A stretch of 12,951 nt of DNA, taken from positions 1-12,951 of the forward strand of contig QAKK01000033.1 of the NCBI GenBank assembly GCA_003343845.1, written 5' to 3'. The position numbers and the translations under genes are program-made. The DNA is from Oscillospiraceae bacterium. Its GTDB lineage: Bacteria > Bacillota > Clostridia > Oscillospirales > CAG-272. The notes beneath the pieces were generated by a model, which saw only the letters and a program-made list of their open reading frames with translations, had not been told where the DNA came from and ran no database searches. Of this stretch, positions 7,901 to 12,951 are shown piece by piece. Each line of letters opens with the position of its first letter. Positions within the stretch are counted from its first letter, which is position 1.

Positions 7901-9759
7901 GTGCCGGAAATGGTCGCGGAAATCGAGCCATAGCTGAACGACAGGATGCTCTTTCCCGTCGCAGCGGGTGTTTCCGTAATTGTTACGTGATAGTCCTTCG
8001 TCGTATTGTCGTCCTCTGCCGTGACGCGATAGGTCAGCGGCTGACCGAAGGTCAATGTGGAAGGACCGGTAACCTTTGCAAACTCCGAGACCTCAATGAC
8101 CGGCGTCTGCGCATTCAGCGCCGTTCCGTAGGGAACCTCAATGGTAATCGTGCGGTTCTCCTGGTCAATCACGCCCATCGCGTGACCGATGGAGTAGCTA
8201 AGAATGTCGCATTCGCTGGACCGATTGGCGGTGACAGTAACCGTGTAGTCCGTCTCCAGCTGATACTGCTCGTTGGTCACGCGCAGCTGCCGGGGCTGCG
8301 AGAAATCGTAGGTCTCGTCCGGCGAGATTACTTCCCACGTGCTTCCGTTCAGGATGCTGACGGTTTTGCCCATATGGGTAATCACGGGCTTGAGCTTCGT
8401 CAGATCTGTATTGACCGGCAGGTTCAGCGTGATCGTGTTCTGCTTCGTTGCATCCTCGGCATTGGTGATCGTGCCGTAGCGGTATTTGCCCGCCTTAGCA
8501 TCGTAGACGCCGAACGAGGTAATGTCGTTATACGGATTGCCGATATCGATTTGGACTGTCCAGTCCTGCCCGAGATCCGTGTAAACGCCGCCCTTGGTGT
8601 CCCTCTGTCCGTTATACAGAATGCCGGTTACCGGGCAGTACGGCGTGACGCGATACACCAGCCGATCGCTGCCGGAGGAAAGAGCGCCGCTTTTCAGCTC
8701 GGCGTAGGTGTCTCCGTTGGTTTCAATGACCGGGGTTTCACTGGTCCAGCTCTGTCCCGCAGGTTTGCGCAGACGAATGGTATGCGTCTGCGTGTCAATG
8801 CGCGCCTTGGAGCCCGCAATCTCAAACGCAGTGATGTCCGGAGAATCAATTCTGGTGTTTTCTACATAGTCCAGAATCTCATCCATGACGACATTGACAT
8901 ATTCTGTTGCCTGCGTGACATCCAGACTATTACCCGCCACGCAGTCCAAGAATAAATCTGGCGAACTAACATCACTAGCCCCAATTTTTGTAGTGTTTTT
9001 AGCTAAAAGAAAAGCAAGTTGTGGATGATAACCTCCAACTTTTACAGAAGATTGCGCCTGAATATATTTATAGAGTTCTTCTTGCTTTTGAATGTTACTT
9101 AAATATTGCGAGAATAATGTTTTAATTTGCGCCTGTTCATCAAGGGGGTAAACTTTCTCAAAATATCCTTCTGCGCGGCGTTCCTCTTCACTTGTATTTC
9201 CAAATTGTGCAGCTTTTGCCGGAATGATGTAAAAGACGGACTGATGCAATTTTACATTTCCCGGAACTGTGTCTAAAAGGTTTGTGGAGTTTTTGTTAAT
9301 ACCTTTTCTATAATATACCTGAGTTTGCTGAAATCCATAATAATTCAGCGACGTTCCTTCGCTACTCAAACTATCATAAATGTACTCAGATTTTTCAGGT
9401 GAAATTGCTGATCCCCGTAACGTTAGATTATAATTTGAGTTTACTTTCCAATCACGTCCCTTTGGAAATGATAGCGTAAAAAAATTACCACTAAGAGAAT
9501 GCTGCGAGAACAACCCAGCAGAAGTGGCGTTTGAAACGCAGCTACTGCTTACTGTATCATAAAGCCTATAGCCTGTTTGAACGTATTCAGTTGTTTCAGC
9601 ATTTAGTAATTTAAGTGAACTCTTTTGCGTCCAATACCTTCCATTTCCGGACTCTGAAGGTGAAACCGCTGCGAAACTTGATAATGGCAGCATGGCGACA
9701 CATAGTGTTATTATTAACAGTTTTATTGTCCATTTTACCGGAGCTTTATTATGGTTCAC
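4936..9759 (-). CDS. Secreted 1607-aa protein: cadherin-like arrays flanking a transcobalamin-like alpha-alpha toroid
   Basis: The start is GTG at 9759, supported by AAAGGGG 7 nt upstream and a Sec signal peptide (residues about 1-31: basic NHNKAPVKW, hydrophobic LLIITLCVAMLPLSSFA). Residues 32-300 match no family I recognise. About four cadherin-like/DUF5018-type sandwiches follow (about 308-683). A helical toroid spans about 693-1008 with six helix-pair landmarks, including DWVLMNLGF, DYGRIIMMLTALG, GWGIDMVAMLMQSLYPY, SESAAQVICAMCVMG and NEMATYQSMYALQWYLGF. About four more sandwiches follow (1018-1397), the last after a GGGGDDGDD linker (about 1299-1307). The final 200 residues are unrecognised. 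No LPXTG, SLH domain or C-terminal membrane helix is visible, so cell attachment is unclear. The first 265 codons are strikingly AT-rich compared with the rest. Probable role: extracellular binding protein; a polymer-binding or enzymatic role of the toroid is an alternative. Confidence 0.95.
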   Translation of the reverse strand: MNHNKAPVKWTIKLLIITLCVAMLPLSSFAAVSPSESGNGRYWTQKSSLKLLNAETTEYVQTGYRLYDTVSSSCVSNATSAGLFSQHSLSGNFFTLSFPKGRDWKVNSNYNLTLRGSAISPEKSEYIYDSLSSEGTSLNYYGFQQTQVYYRKGINKNSTNLLDTVPGNVKLHQSVFYIIPAKAAQFGNTSEEERRAEGYFEKVYPLDEQAQIKTLFSQYLSNIQKQEELYKYIQAQSSVKVGGYHPQLAFLLAKNTTKIGASDVSSPDLFLDCVAGNSLDVTQATEYVNVVMDEILDYVENTRIDSPDITAFEIAGSKARIDTQTHTIRLRKPAGQSWTSETPVIETNGDTYAELKSGALSSGSDRLVYRVTPYCPVTGILYNGQRDTKGGVYTDLGQDWTVQIDIGNPYNDITSFGVYDAKAGKYRYGTITNAEDATKQNTITLNLPVNTDLTKLKPVITHMGKTVSILNGSTWEVISPDETYDFSQPRQLRVTNEQYQLETDYTVTVTANRSSECDILSYSIGHAMGVIDQENRTITIEVPYGTALNAQTPVIEVSEFAKVTGPSTLTFGQPLTYRVTAEDDNTTKDYHVTITETPAATGKSILSFSYGSISATISGTNITLNVPFGTDVTALKPSIEVSPFATVSPQSDTAQDFTNPVQYTVTAQNKSQQVYTVTVKVADKPTDPPEKDKLYRIRNNILASYKTTQAGPDHDGRVVFDDWVLMNLGFAERTGKPVTPGDKLPYNLDIYDQVAELAPNKMTDYGRIIMMLTALGIDASKLDAYGDGEPFKDASGKVVHNLVEELYKYNGSYTINGPIFALIALDMGNYTVPKDAKWTRENLLKVILDHPYGSDGWGIDMVAMLMQSLYPYINDPTYGTQVKAKLQEGYDIILGYKSASSVEPMGNDYSFYSWGTTNSESAAQVICAMCVMGVDVGYDPNFSDAANKQGVLYSWLNRFLCSNETGFGHDSNGYNEMATYQSMYALQWYLGFFEHGGAGFPYSLYYHQQDFSRALSKECAITKFTLEGQDGVISNREITIKVPDGMPLEKLTPVVEVSEGAQLIAPAFPVTFVEGTPTAFTVQAEDGSSRQTYYVTPKYDANVKGKGTTLFTDTIQIQNEDLADKDMEDMQVTKNDDGTTDILITIVPGVDTTKLRFKADISYKATASIDVTGKSNVDLHDWTDVVITAEDGATTAKYRVKVVSQTFASITEFVIKVDGVEYGAEIKATGATGTIRFTGIPDTADLTRVTPTKITLGEGTTEVLPSASAPQNFAEGAEYTVKGEGLRTRTYSVVTSSKGGGGDDGDDTPTVNRSFAITSFKIGDTAAEIDDKNGIIKITLPYGTNLYQQAPKIETGSGCTVSPRSGQVVNLSLPVTYTLTRGDETRTYTVIVTLQKSASQLIWDKAAIKMNPSSYQTSPDLGKKDPEPTYIPSTSQILSGMKVQVNGKDVTYQASGVSNWLTMTPDSYSAASTYRFRAEKGALKNIAANGYNGFGVQAGKLMIGITEKMDTARGLDLSICPVPSAAQTVWKNKSGVVGVWKITCDSVSGGLTLTFDCAGQTGKLALAKYNEAKKCFEQVSEKKWSVSGSILTASNMSAGIYGVIKIG
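5569..6708 (-). repeat. C-terminal array of about four cadherin-like/DUF5018-type domains (protein repeats)
   Basis: Residues about 1018-1397 hold a canonical unit (AITKFTLEG ... VPDGMPLEKLTPVVEVSEGA ... FTVQAEDGSS), a longer unit with a DTTKLRFKADISYKA core, a third (SITEFVIKVDGVEYGAEI ... GIPDTADLTRVTPTKI) and, after the GGGGDDGDD linker, a canonical unit (AITSFKIGDTAAEI ... LPYGTNLYQQAPKIETGSG). The last unit is the closest relative of the domain at the left edge of the window. Confidence 0.7.
6736..7683 (-). other. Alpha-alpha toroid resembling the transcobalamin alpha domain/prenyltransferase fold (protein domain)
   Basis: Residues about 693-1008 show a series of helical hairpins. The pattern 'W-D/G-x-x-x-x-A-M-x-x-x-x-L' appears as GWGIDMVAMLMQSLYPY (Asp860, Ala863, Met864), which resembles the VDTGAMA...L segment of vertebrate transcobalamin and intrinsic factor. 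SESAAQVICAMCVMGVD and NEMATYQSMYALQWYLGF match the pattern seen in bacterial prenyltransferase/transcobalamin-like proteins that commonly accompany DUF4430. There is no thioester GCGEQ motif and no prenyltransferase zinc-ligand set that I could identify, so a binding rather than a catalytic role is more likely. The fold call comes from motif reading only. Confidence 0.65.
7711..8838 (-). repeat. N-terminal array of about four cadherin-like/DUF5018-type domains (protein repeats)
   Basis: Residues about 308-683 of the 1607-residue protein hold four units beginning DITAFEI, DITSFGV, CDILSYSI and KSILSFSY. The last two are canonical, with VPYGTALNAQTPVIEVSEFA and VPFGTDVTALKPSIEVSPFA followed by YRVTAEDDN or YTVTAQNKS and YHVTI or YTVTV. 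The first two are more divergent and carry insertions. Such domains serve as stalks in Firmicutes surface proteins. Confidence 0.7.
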
Positions 9760-9766
9760 AATTGAT

Positions 9767-9773
9767 CCCCTTT
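9767..9773 (-). promoter_or_regulatory. Shine-Dalgarno deciding the GTG start of the 1607-aa gene
   Basis: AAAGGGG lies 7 nt upstream of GTG at 9759. No in-frame ATG with comparable spacing is present, and the signal peptide begins immediately, so GTG is the best start. Confidence 0.75.
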
Positions 9774-9786
9774 CTAAAGAGCTTTT

Positions 9787-9818
9787 GGCGTGGCAGACAT
9801 TTTTCAGCCTGCCACGCC
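9787..9818 (-). repeat. Perfect 10-bp hairpin between the DUF4430 gene and the toroid gene
   Basis: GGCGTGGCAG pairs perfectly with CTGCCACGCC across a 12-nt loop. Outer AGCTT/AAGCT pairing could extend it after a small internal loop. The transcribed strand continues with AAAAGCTC, not a U-tract, so it does not look like a terminator for the operon. The hairpin ends 13 nt before the Shine-Dalgarno site of the toroid gene, the same gap as the leader hairpin of the DUF4430 gene. Confidence 0.8.
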
Positions 9819-9829
9819 GGTCAAGCTAA

Positions 9830-11269
9830 TTAGATGTCAAACATAGAATATCCAAAGTCCATGCCATATGCTGCTGTGTAATACCAGTCGATATACATAC
9901 CGTCAAAAACGCTATAGTTCTTTGCACCAACATTGGGCAGAGAGCTTTCAATATCGTCCGGTGCAGTTCGAACAGTATACATCCAGCCACTTCCCGAGCC
10001 GCAGTCAAACTCGCCAATCATGTTACCAGTCGGACCCATTCTTTCAACATAGTTGTTCCCTGCGCCTTCTTGGGATAAACTATTCTGGGCTAGGAACTGC
10101 TCCAGCACATCCATAACTGTGGCGTTTGCATCAATATCGCTCAGCGTGACATAAGATGTTCCGCTAAAGATACGTCTACCAGATCCCACCTGTGTTGGCG
10201 CATTCGGCATGTTGTGTGCAGCCAATGCTGCTGCCGCCGCGGTTAAGTTGCTACGTTCGGTCTGGGAGAGATCGCTGCCACTACCAAATCCGTTTGTCTC
10301 GTAGTCATAGTAGTTGGTGCTACCATTTAACCATTCGTTGACAAGATAGGTTCGAATTGCGATTTTGACAGTTACGGTGCTATCTTCAATATGAGCCGCA
10401 ACACTATATTCTCTGCTTAGCTCACCGTCTTCGACAAGCAACGTTTTTGTGCCGCTGGAAAAATCCACACCATAGAATGTATGACCATCAGCAGATGTGC
10501 TAGTCGCTGCATCAGTGCCGTTAGCGTTTGTCAGAGTCAAATCTGCCTCATCACTTACAGGATTAACCACAACCGTCGCATTGGTTAAGACTGTTTCGGC
10601 GGTACCGCTAGGAAGCGCTGCAACATAGTTATATCTGGTAACGCCGCCAACCGTTGTTGTGTCATATTCCGCAGGAGTTCCGGCAACTGTCAGGCTGGTC
10701 AGTTCAACACTGGCCACGTCCGGCGTTGTTACATAGAGTGCGCAAGTAACAGTTTTCTGCGTACCCGCATCATTCCAAGATACCGTGAAGAGTTGTTCGC
10801 CTGCGGTAAGATCTACTTGCATCGTCGCAGATTCGTTAACGCCTGCGCTGCAAGTTTTTGTGCCCATAGTAACAATAATATCGCCAATGACGCTTGTACG
10901 ATTGGAGAAGGCAAAAGTCAATTTTCTCCCCGTAAGGCTATTGGCAGCACCAGGCATTGTAAGATTATAGCGAACACGTCCCTGCATTGCTCCAACGGCT
11001 TCTACCGTAGAATTCGCCCAATCCACAGTGATGTTCTTGATTGGAGCAAAGCTGGGATTAGTGCTGGGATCAAACGCAGTCGTTGCAATCGAGGATTCAG
11101 GTACTACCATCTCCAGTTCTGCAACTTCCTCATTCTGCGTTTCAACAAGAGATGCGTCAACCATCATGTTGTTGATTTGTACCCGATCTGCGGGTGCAGA
11201 AGCGGATGCCATCGTACCAAGTCCGAGAACCATGACGATAGCCAGCAAAAGAGCAGTTACTTTTTTCAT
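9830..11269 (-). CDS. Secreted DUF4430 (transcobalamin beta-like) protein, 479 aa
   Basis: The start is ATG at 11269 with AAGGAG 8 nt upstream and a clear Sec signal peptide (MKKVTALLLAIVMVLGLGTM, cleavage near ASA-SA). Residues about 75-180 form a beta-rich domain holding two cysteines (140 and 176) that could pair. Residues about 185-295 look like an Ig/cadherin-type sandwich, and 300-370 are low-complexity and Ala/Asn/Gly-rich. Residues about 370-479 are a DUF4430 domain, with TVMDVLEQFL, GSGSGWMYTV and DGMYIDWYYTAAYGMDFG as landmarks. DUF4430 is the family of the C-terminal beta domain of transcobalamin and intrinsic factor and is also common in Firmicutes surface proteins. No sortase motif or membrane tail is present. 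The toroid gene follows 70 nt downstream, probably in the same operon. The ligand is unknown. Confidence 0.93.
   Translation of the reverse strand: MKKVTALLLAIVMVLGLGTMASASAPADRVQINNMMVDASLVETQNEEVAELEMVVPESSIATTAFDPSTNPSFAPIKNITVDWANSTVEAVGAMQGRVRYNLTMPGAANSLTGRKLTFAFSNRTSVIGDIIVTMGTKTCSAGVNESATMQVDLTAGEQLFTVSWNDAGTQKTVTCALYVTTPDVASVELTSLTVAGTPAEYDTTTVGGVTRYNYVAALPSGTAETVLTNATVVVNPVSDEADLTLTNANGTDAATSTSADGHTFYGVDFSSGTKTLLVEDGELSREYSVAAHIEDSTVTVKIAIRTYLVNEWLNGSTNYYDYETNGFGSGSDLSQTERSNLTAAAAALAAHNMPNAPTQVGSGRRIFSGTSYVTLSDIDANATVMDVLEQFLAQNSLSQEGAGNNYVERMGPTGNMIGEFDCGSGSGWMYTVRTAPDDIESSLPNVGAKNYSVFDGMYIDWYYTAAYGMDFGYSMFDI
9833..10162 (-). other. DUF4430 domain (protein domain)
   Basis: Residues about 370-479. 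The key signature is a Gly-rich turn followed by W-M-Y-T-V, then D-G-M-Y-I-D-W-Y-Y-T with a trailing G-x-D-F. In DUF4430 proteins generally the order is 'G-x-G-W-x-Y-x-V-(N/G) ... x-D-G-D-x-I-x-W-Y-Y-T'. Here the segment after WMYTV (RTAPDDIESSLPN) replaces the usual 'NG' turn, and the third acidic position is replaced (DGMYI rather than DGDxI), so it is a somewhat divergent member. Confidence 0.8.
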
Positions 11270-11277
11270 GTTTTTGT

Positions 11278-11283
11278 CTCCTT
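11278..11283 (-). promoter_or_regulatory. Shine-Dalgarno of the DUF4430 gene
   Basis: AAGGAG is followed by 8 nt and the ATG at 11269. It is the strongest ribosome binding site in the window. Confidence 0.8.
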
Positions 11284-11296
11284 CGTTTTTAATATT

Positions 11297-11325
11297 TATT
11301 CACGCCAGTTGTCTGGCGGTGAATA
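11297..11325 (-). repeat. 12-bp leader hairpin upstream of the DUF4430 gene
   Basis: On the transcribed strand TATTCACCGCCAG-ACAA-CTGGCGTGAATA folds into 12 base pairs with one bulged C and a 4-nt loop. It lies in the presumed 5' leader, 13 nt before the Shine-Dalgarno site. No U-tract follows (AATATTAAAAACG), so it is more likely an mRNA-stabilising or regulatory hairpin, or a dyad operator, than a terminator. Confidence 0.75.
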
Positions 11326-11347
11326 CCCAACTTAATTTTAAGAGTTC

Positions 11348-11374
11348 TATATACTAAGCCGAAATGCCTCACAA
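11348..11374 (-). promoter_or_regulatory. Candidate sigma-A promoter for the DUF4430-toroid-surface protein operon
   Basis: A TATATA -10-like hexamer (11353-11348) is preceded 15 nt upstream by TTGTGA (11374-11369), four matches to the -35 consensus with short spacing. An alternative -35 is TTTTTG at 18-nt spacing. Transcription would begin near 11341, leaving a leader of about 70 nt that contains the hairpin at 11297-11325. The 256-bp gap after the permease gene is the only gap in the window large enough for a new promoter. Confidence 0.35.
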
Positions 11375-11421
11375 AAAGTATCACTGTTTGGAATAGCATT
11401 GCGAACTGCGTATTTCTACAT

Positions 11422-11514
11422 CTATGGGAAGGGCTTATTACCATTCCCAATGTGATACGGCATTTTTCTGGGTCCTGTCGGCTTGAAACCGATCTCGTAT
11501 TGTACGCTTTTCAT
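11422..11514 (-). CDS. Doubtful small ORF (30 aa) just after the permease gene
   Basis: ATG at 11514 opens 30 codons (MKSVQYEIGFKPTGP ... GNGNKPFP) ending in TAG, starting 12 nt after the permease stop. There is no good Shine-Dalgarno at proper spacing (GGAG is about 14 nt away). The composition is not obviously random, so it could be a short peptide or the remnant of a decayed gene, but nothing else supports it. Confidence 0.15.
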   Translation of the reverse strand: MKSVQYEIGFKPTGPRKMPYHIGNGNKPFP

Positions 11515-11525
11515 TGGCTCTGCGC

Positions 11526-12833
11526 TTACTCCGCCCGGATTGCCTCCAGAGGCGAAATGCGCATTGCGCCAATCGCGGGAGCGAGGGCTGAAAGCAGCGC
11601 CACGATGCCGGAAAAGCCTAAGCCCACTACGACCAGCCAGACCGGAATGATGCTGCGCACGTCCATGTCGGAGAACAGTACCGGTATTAACTCCCGCATC
11701 CCGAAGCTCAGCCCCATGCCGAACAGACCGCCCGCAATGCCGACCAGCAGCGCCTCGACCATGAACATGAACATGATATCTGTCATTTCGCTGCCCAGCA
11801 CCTTGAGAACGCCAATTTCCTTGCGCCGCTCGTTGATGGACATCATCATCGTGTTCGCAATGCAGATTGCCGAGACAAGCATTGACACCGCGCCGATTGC
11901 CGCCAGCATGCCCTGAATCTGATTGGACTGCTTCTTGACACTTTCCAGCATATCGTTCAGGCTGTACGTCTGAAAGCCCGCGTCGCGGATGACCTTCGCA
12001 ATCGCCTGCACGTCGTCGCCCTCCGCGGCTTTGACCCAAACGAGGTCATAGGTCTTCTGCCCGCCGGTATCCTCTAAAGATCTTTGCGGAATGAACGAGC
12101 TGTTCGCGCTGATCCACTCCTCCAGGCGCGTCTTATCTAAGAAGCCGCTCGTCGCGTAGGTGTAGTTCTGCGCGGAGCAAAGACCGGAGATGTTCAGCCG
12201 GTACATATTGCCCGCCGACACCGCGCGTCCGTCCGCCCCCTCCTGATACTCGCCCGAGAGGTTCGAGTAGTCGAAGGTCAGCTTGACGGTCGAGTGGAGG
12301 ATATCCACCTTCGGCGTGCCGTCCGCGTTTAAGGCAAACTCCCAGTCCTTATCGGGGTCTGCGAACGACGCTGCCATATCGTCGGTGAACATGATCTCGG
12401 GTCTAAGATGCGTGCCCGCGCCGGGCATTTCGCCCTCTACGGGGTAGATAAGAAAGCTCTCTGCCGTAGACAGGTCAATGCCATAGAGCTTCGCAGAGCC
12501 GATATAAGACCCGGATTGCAGCCACGCCGTCGCCTGCACGACCGGCGTTACCGCCTCCACCCCGCGCAGCTTCTTGAAAGCGTCGACCGCCTTGTCGTTG
12601 AGAAGCGCCGTTCTGCCGCCCGTGGAATCGCTCGGCGGGGTTACGTCGATCTTCGTCAGGCTCCCCATCGCTTCAATGTTTTCCCGGTAAGCCGCCTCGT
12701 AGCCAAGACCGACCGAGATAAGAACGACGATGCACATGACGCCGATTGCCATCGAAAGCGCCGTGAGAATCGTCCGCGCCTTGCGGCGGGAGAGATTGAC
12801 AAGGCCCATGCGAAAGAAATCAAGAAATTTCAT
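11526..12833 (-). CDS. MacB/FtsX-type ABC transporter permease
   Basis: A 435-residue permease with the MacB-like layout. A cytoplasmic N-terminus (MKFLDFFRMGLVNLSRRKAR) precedes TM1 (about 21-45). A large extracellular MacB_PCD-type domain spans about 46-300, and a C-terminal FtsX domain holds three membrane segments (about 307-328, 353-377, 396-420). NTMMMSINERRKEIGVLKVL after TM2 and the closing RISPLEAIRAE are hallmark motifs of the family. I place the start at ATG 12833 rather than 12866: the sequence from there begins with the conserved N-terminal amphipathic segment, AGAGG lies 10 nt upstream, and it overlaps the preceding gene's stop by 14 nt, suggesting translational coupling. Such permeases work with a separate LolD/MacB-type ATPase, not in the window, in mechanotransmission, peptide or antibiotic efflux, or lipoprotein handling. 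The substrate cannot be read from the sequence. Confidence 0.95.
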   Translation of the reverse strand: MKFLDFFRMGLVNLSRRKARTILTALSMAIGVMCIVVLISVGLGYEAAYRENIEAMGSLTKIDVTPPSDSTGGRTALLNDKAVDAFKKLRGVEAVTPVVQATAWLQSGSYIGSAKLYGIDLSTAESFLIYPVEGEMPGAGTHLRPEIMFTDDMAASFADPDKDWEFALNADGTPKVDILHSTVKLTFDYSNLSGEYQEGADGRAVSAGNMYRLNISGLCSAQNYTYATSGFLDKTRLEEWISANSSFIPQRSLEDTGGQKTYDLVWVKAAEGDDVQAIAKVIRDAGFQTYSLNDMLESVKKQSNQIQGMLAAIGAVSMLVSAICIANTMMMSINERRKEIGVLKVLGSEMTDIMFMFMVEALLVGIAGGLFGMGLSFGMRELIPVLFSDMDVRSIIPVWLVVVGLGFSGIVALLSALAPAIGAMRISPLEAIRAE

Positions 12834-12951
12834 ACTTGCCGCGCCTCTTTTTGAGTGCAATGCCAAGTCCCGTGCCGCCGAGCGCCAGAATCGCCACGCC
12901 GCCGCCGAGAATCGCGCCGGTGGAGAGCTTCTTCTTCGGCTGCTCGATCGG
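12820..12951 (-). CDS. C-terminal end of a membrane-anchored protein (5' part outside window)
   Basis: The last 43 codons of an open frame enter from the right edge and stop with TGA at 12822-12820. They read PIEQPKKKLSTGAILGGGV, then AILALGGTGLGIALKKRRG and KYEIS. This gives a Gly/Ala/Leu-rich membrane helix of about 20 residues flanked by KKK before and KKRRGK after; the positive tail suggests the C-terminus is cytoplasmic and the bulk of the protein is extracellular. The gene overlaps the permease start by 14 nt, so the two are probably co-translated and may act in one complex (adaptor or surface partner). The family cannot be assigned from this fragment. Confidence 0.8.
   Translation of the reverse strand, partial: PIEQPKKKLSTGAILGGGVAILALGGTGLGIALKKRRGKYEIS

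Larger units (their letters stand above)
11270..11525. other. 256-bp intergenic region between the permease and DUF4430 genes
   Basis: This AT-rich gap holds the candidate promoter, the leader hairpin, an inverted pair GTATCAC (11378-11384) and GTGATAC (11452-11458), and an imperfect stem at 11426-11448 (GGGAA-T-GG ... CC-C-TTCCC). No T-tract follows any of the stems on the minus strand, so I see no clear terminator for the upstream permease unit. A doubtful 30-codon frame lies at 11514-11422. Confidence 0.6.

Noticed and set aside
7210..8955. Plus-strand open frame (581 codons) opposite the toroid gene
   Set aside because: It is in the same register as the minus-strand gene, ends where GC content drops, and its translation is Arg/Val-rich and featureless, so it is a shadow. 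The 246- and 306-codon plus frames at 4780-5520 and 5575-6495 are rejected on the same grounds.
9774..9829. Hairpin between the DUF4430 and toroid genes as a terminator or cobalamin riboswitch
   Set aside because: The stem is followed by AAAAGC rather than U-residues. The 70-nt gap is too short for a cobalamin riboswitch, and I found no B12-box-like sequence beyond a chance GCCAC.
4936..11269. Sortase (LPXTG) or S-layer homology anchoring of the DUF4430 and toroid proteins
   Set aside because: The C-termini read GYSMFDI and GVIKIG. No LPXTG-like motif, hydrophobic stretch with basic tail, or SLH repeat was found.
11422..12039. 205-codon minus-strand frame overlapping the permease
   Set aside because: It is an out-of-frame shadow of the permease gene, low in hydrophobic segments and rich in Gly/Arg. 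Only its last 30 codons lie outside the permease gene, and these are listed separately as doubtful.
12834..12866. Upstream ATG at 12866 as the permease start
   Set aside because: It would add 11 residues (MALHSKRGAAS) lying within the upstream gene's coding sequence and lacking a ribosome site at good spacing. ATG 12833 begins the conserved family N-terminus.

Overview
The window looks like chromosomal DNA of a Gram-positive gut-type Clostridia, most likely Oscillospiraceae-like. This is inferred from Sec signal peptides of the MKK...LLLAxVMVLGLG type, purine-rich Shine-Dalgarno sites (AAGGAG, AAAGGGG), very large multidomain secreted proteins built of cadherin-like sandwiches and InlB/Listeria-Bacteroides repeats, and GC that runs from about 25-40% to about 60% over short distances. 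All convincing genes are on the minus strand, so the window reads right to left. No plus-strand gene, tRNA, rRNA, CRISPR array, transposase or phage gene was found.

Layout in transcription order. (1) 12951-12820: the last 43 codons of a protein ending in a transmembrane helix with a basic cytoplasmic tail. (2) 12833-11526: a MacB/FtsX-type ABC transporter permease that overlaps gene 1 by 14 nt. (3) 11525-11270: a 256-bp gap with a candidate promoter, inverted repeats and a strong leader hairpin. (4) 11269-9830: a secreted 479-residue protein with a C-terminal DUF4430 (transcobalamin beta-like) domain. (5) 9759-4936: a secreted 1607-residue protein with a novel AT-rich N-terminal region, about four cadherin-like/DUF5018-type domains, an alpha-alpha toroid resembling the transcobalamin/prenyltransferase fold, about four more such domains, and an unrecognised 200-residue C-terminal region. 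(6) 4880 to the left edge: a secreted giant (at least 1626 codons) with InlB-type repeats, a BIG2-like domain and a terminal DUF5018-type domain closely resembling the last one of gene 5. Genes 4-6 are separated by only 70 and 55 nt and are probably one operon. Genes 1-2 look like a separate export/efflux unit upstream.

The most interesting idea is that genes 4 and 5 carry, on two separate secreted proteins, the two halves of the vertebrate transcobalamin/intrinsic factor architecture: the alpha-alpha barrel on one and the DUF4430 beta domain on the other. They may form a split cell-surface ligand trap, for a corrinoid or another small molecule. The domain calls come from motif reading; the pairing and the ligand are inference. 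Also unusual: each of the three secreted-protein genes has a perfect or near-perfect hairpin just upstream of its Shine-Dalgarno site with no U-tract, and gene 5 changes base composition abruptly inside the reading frame.
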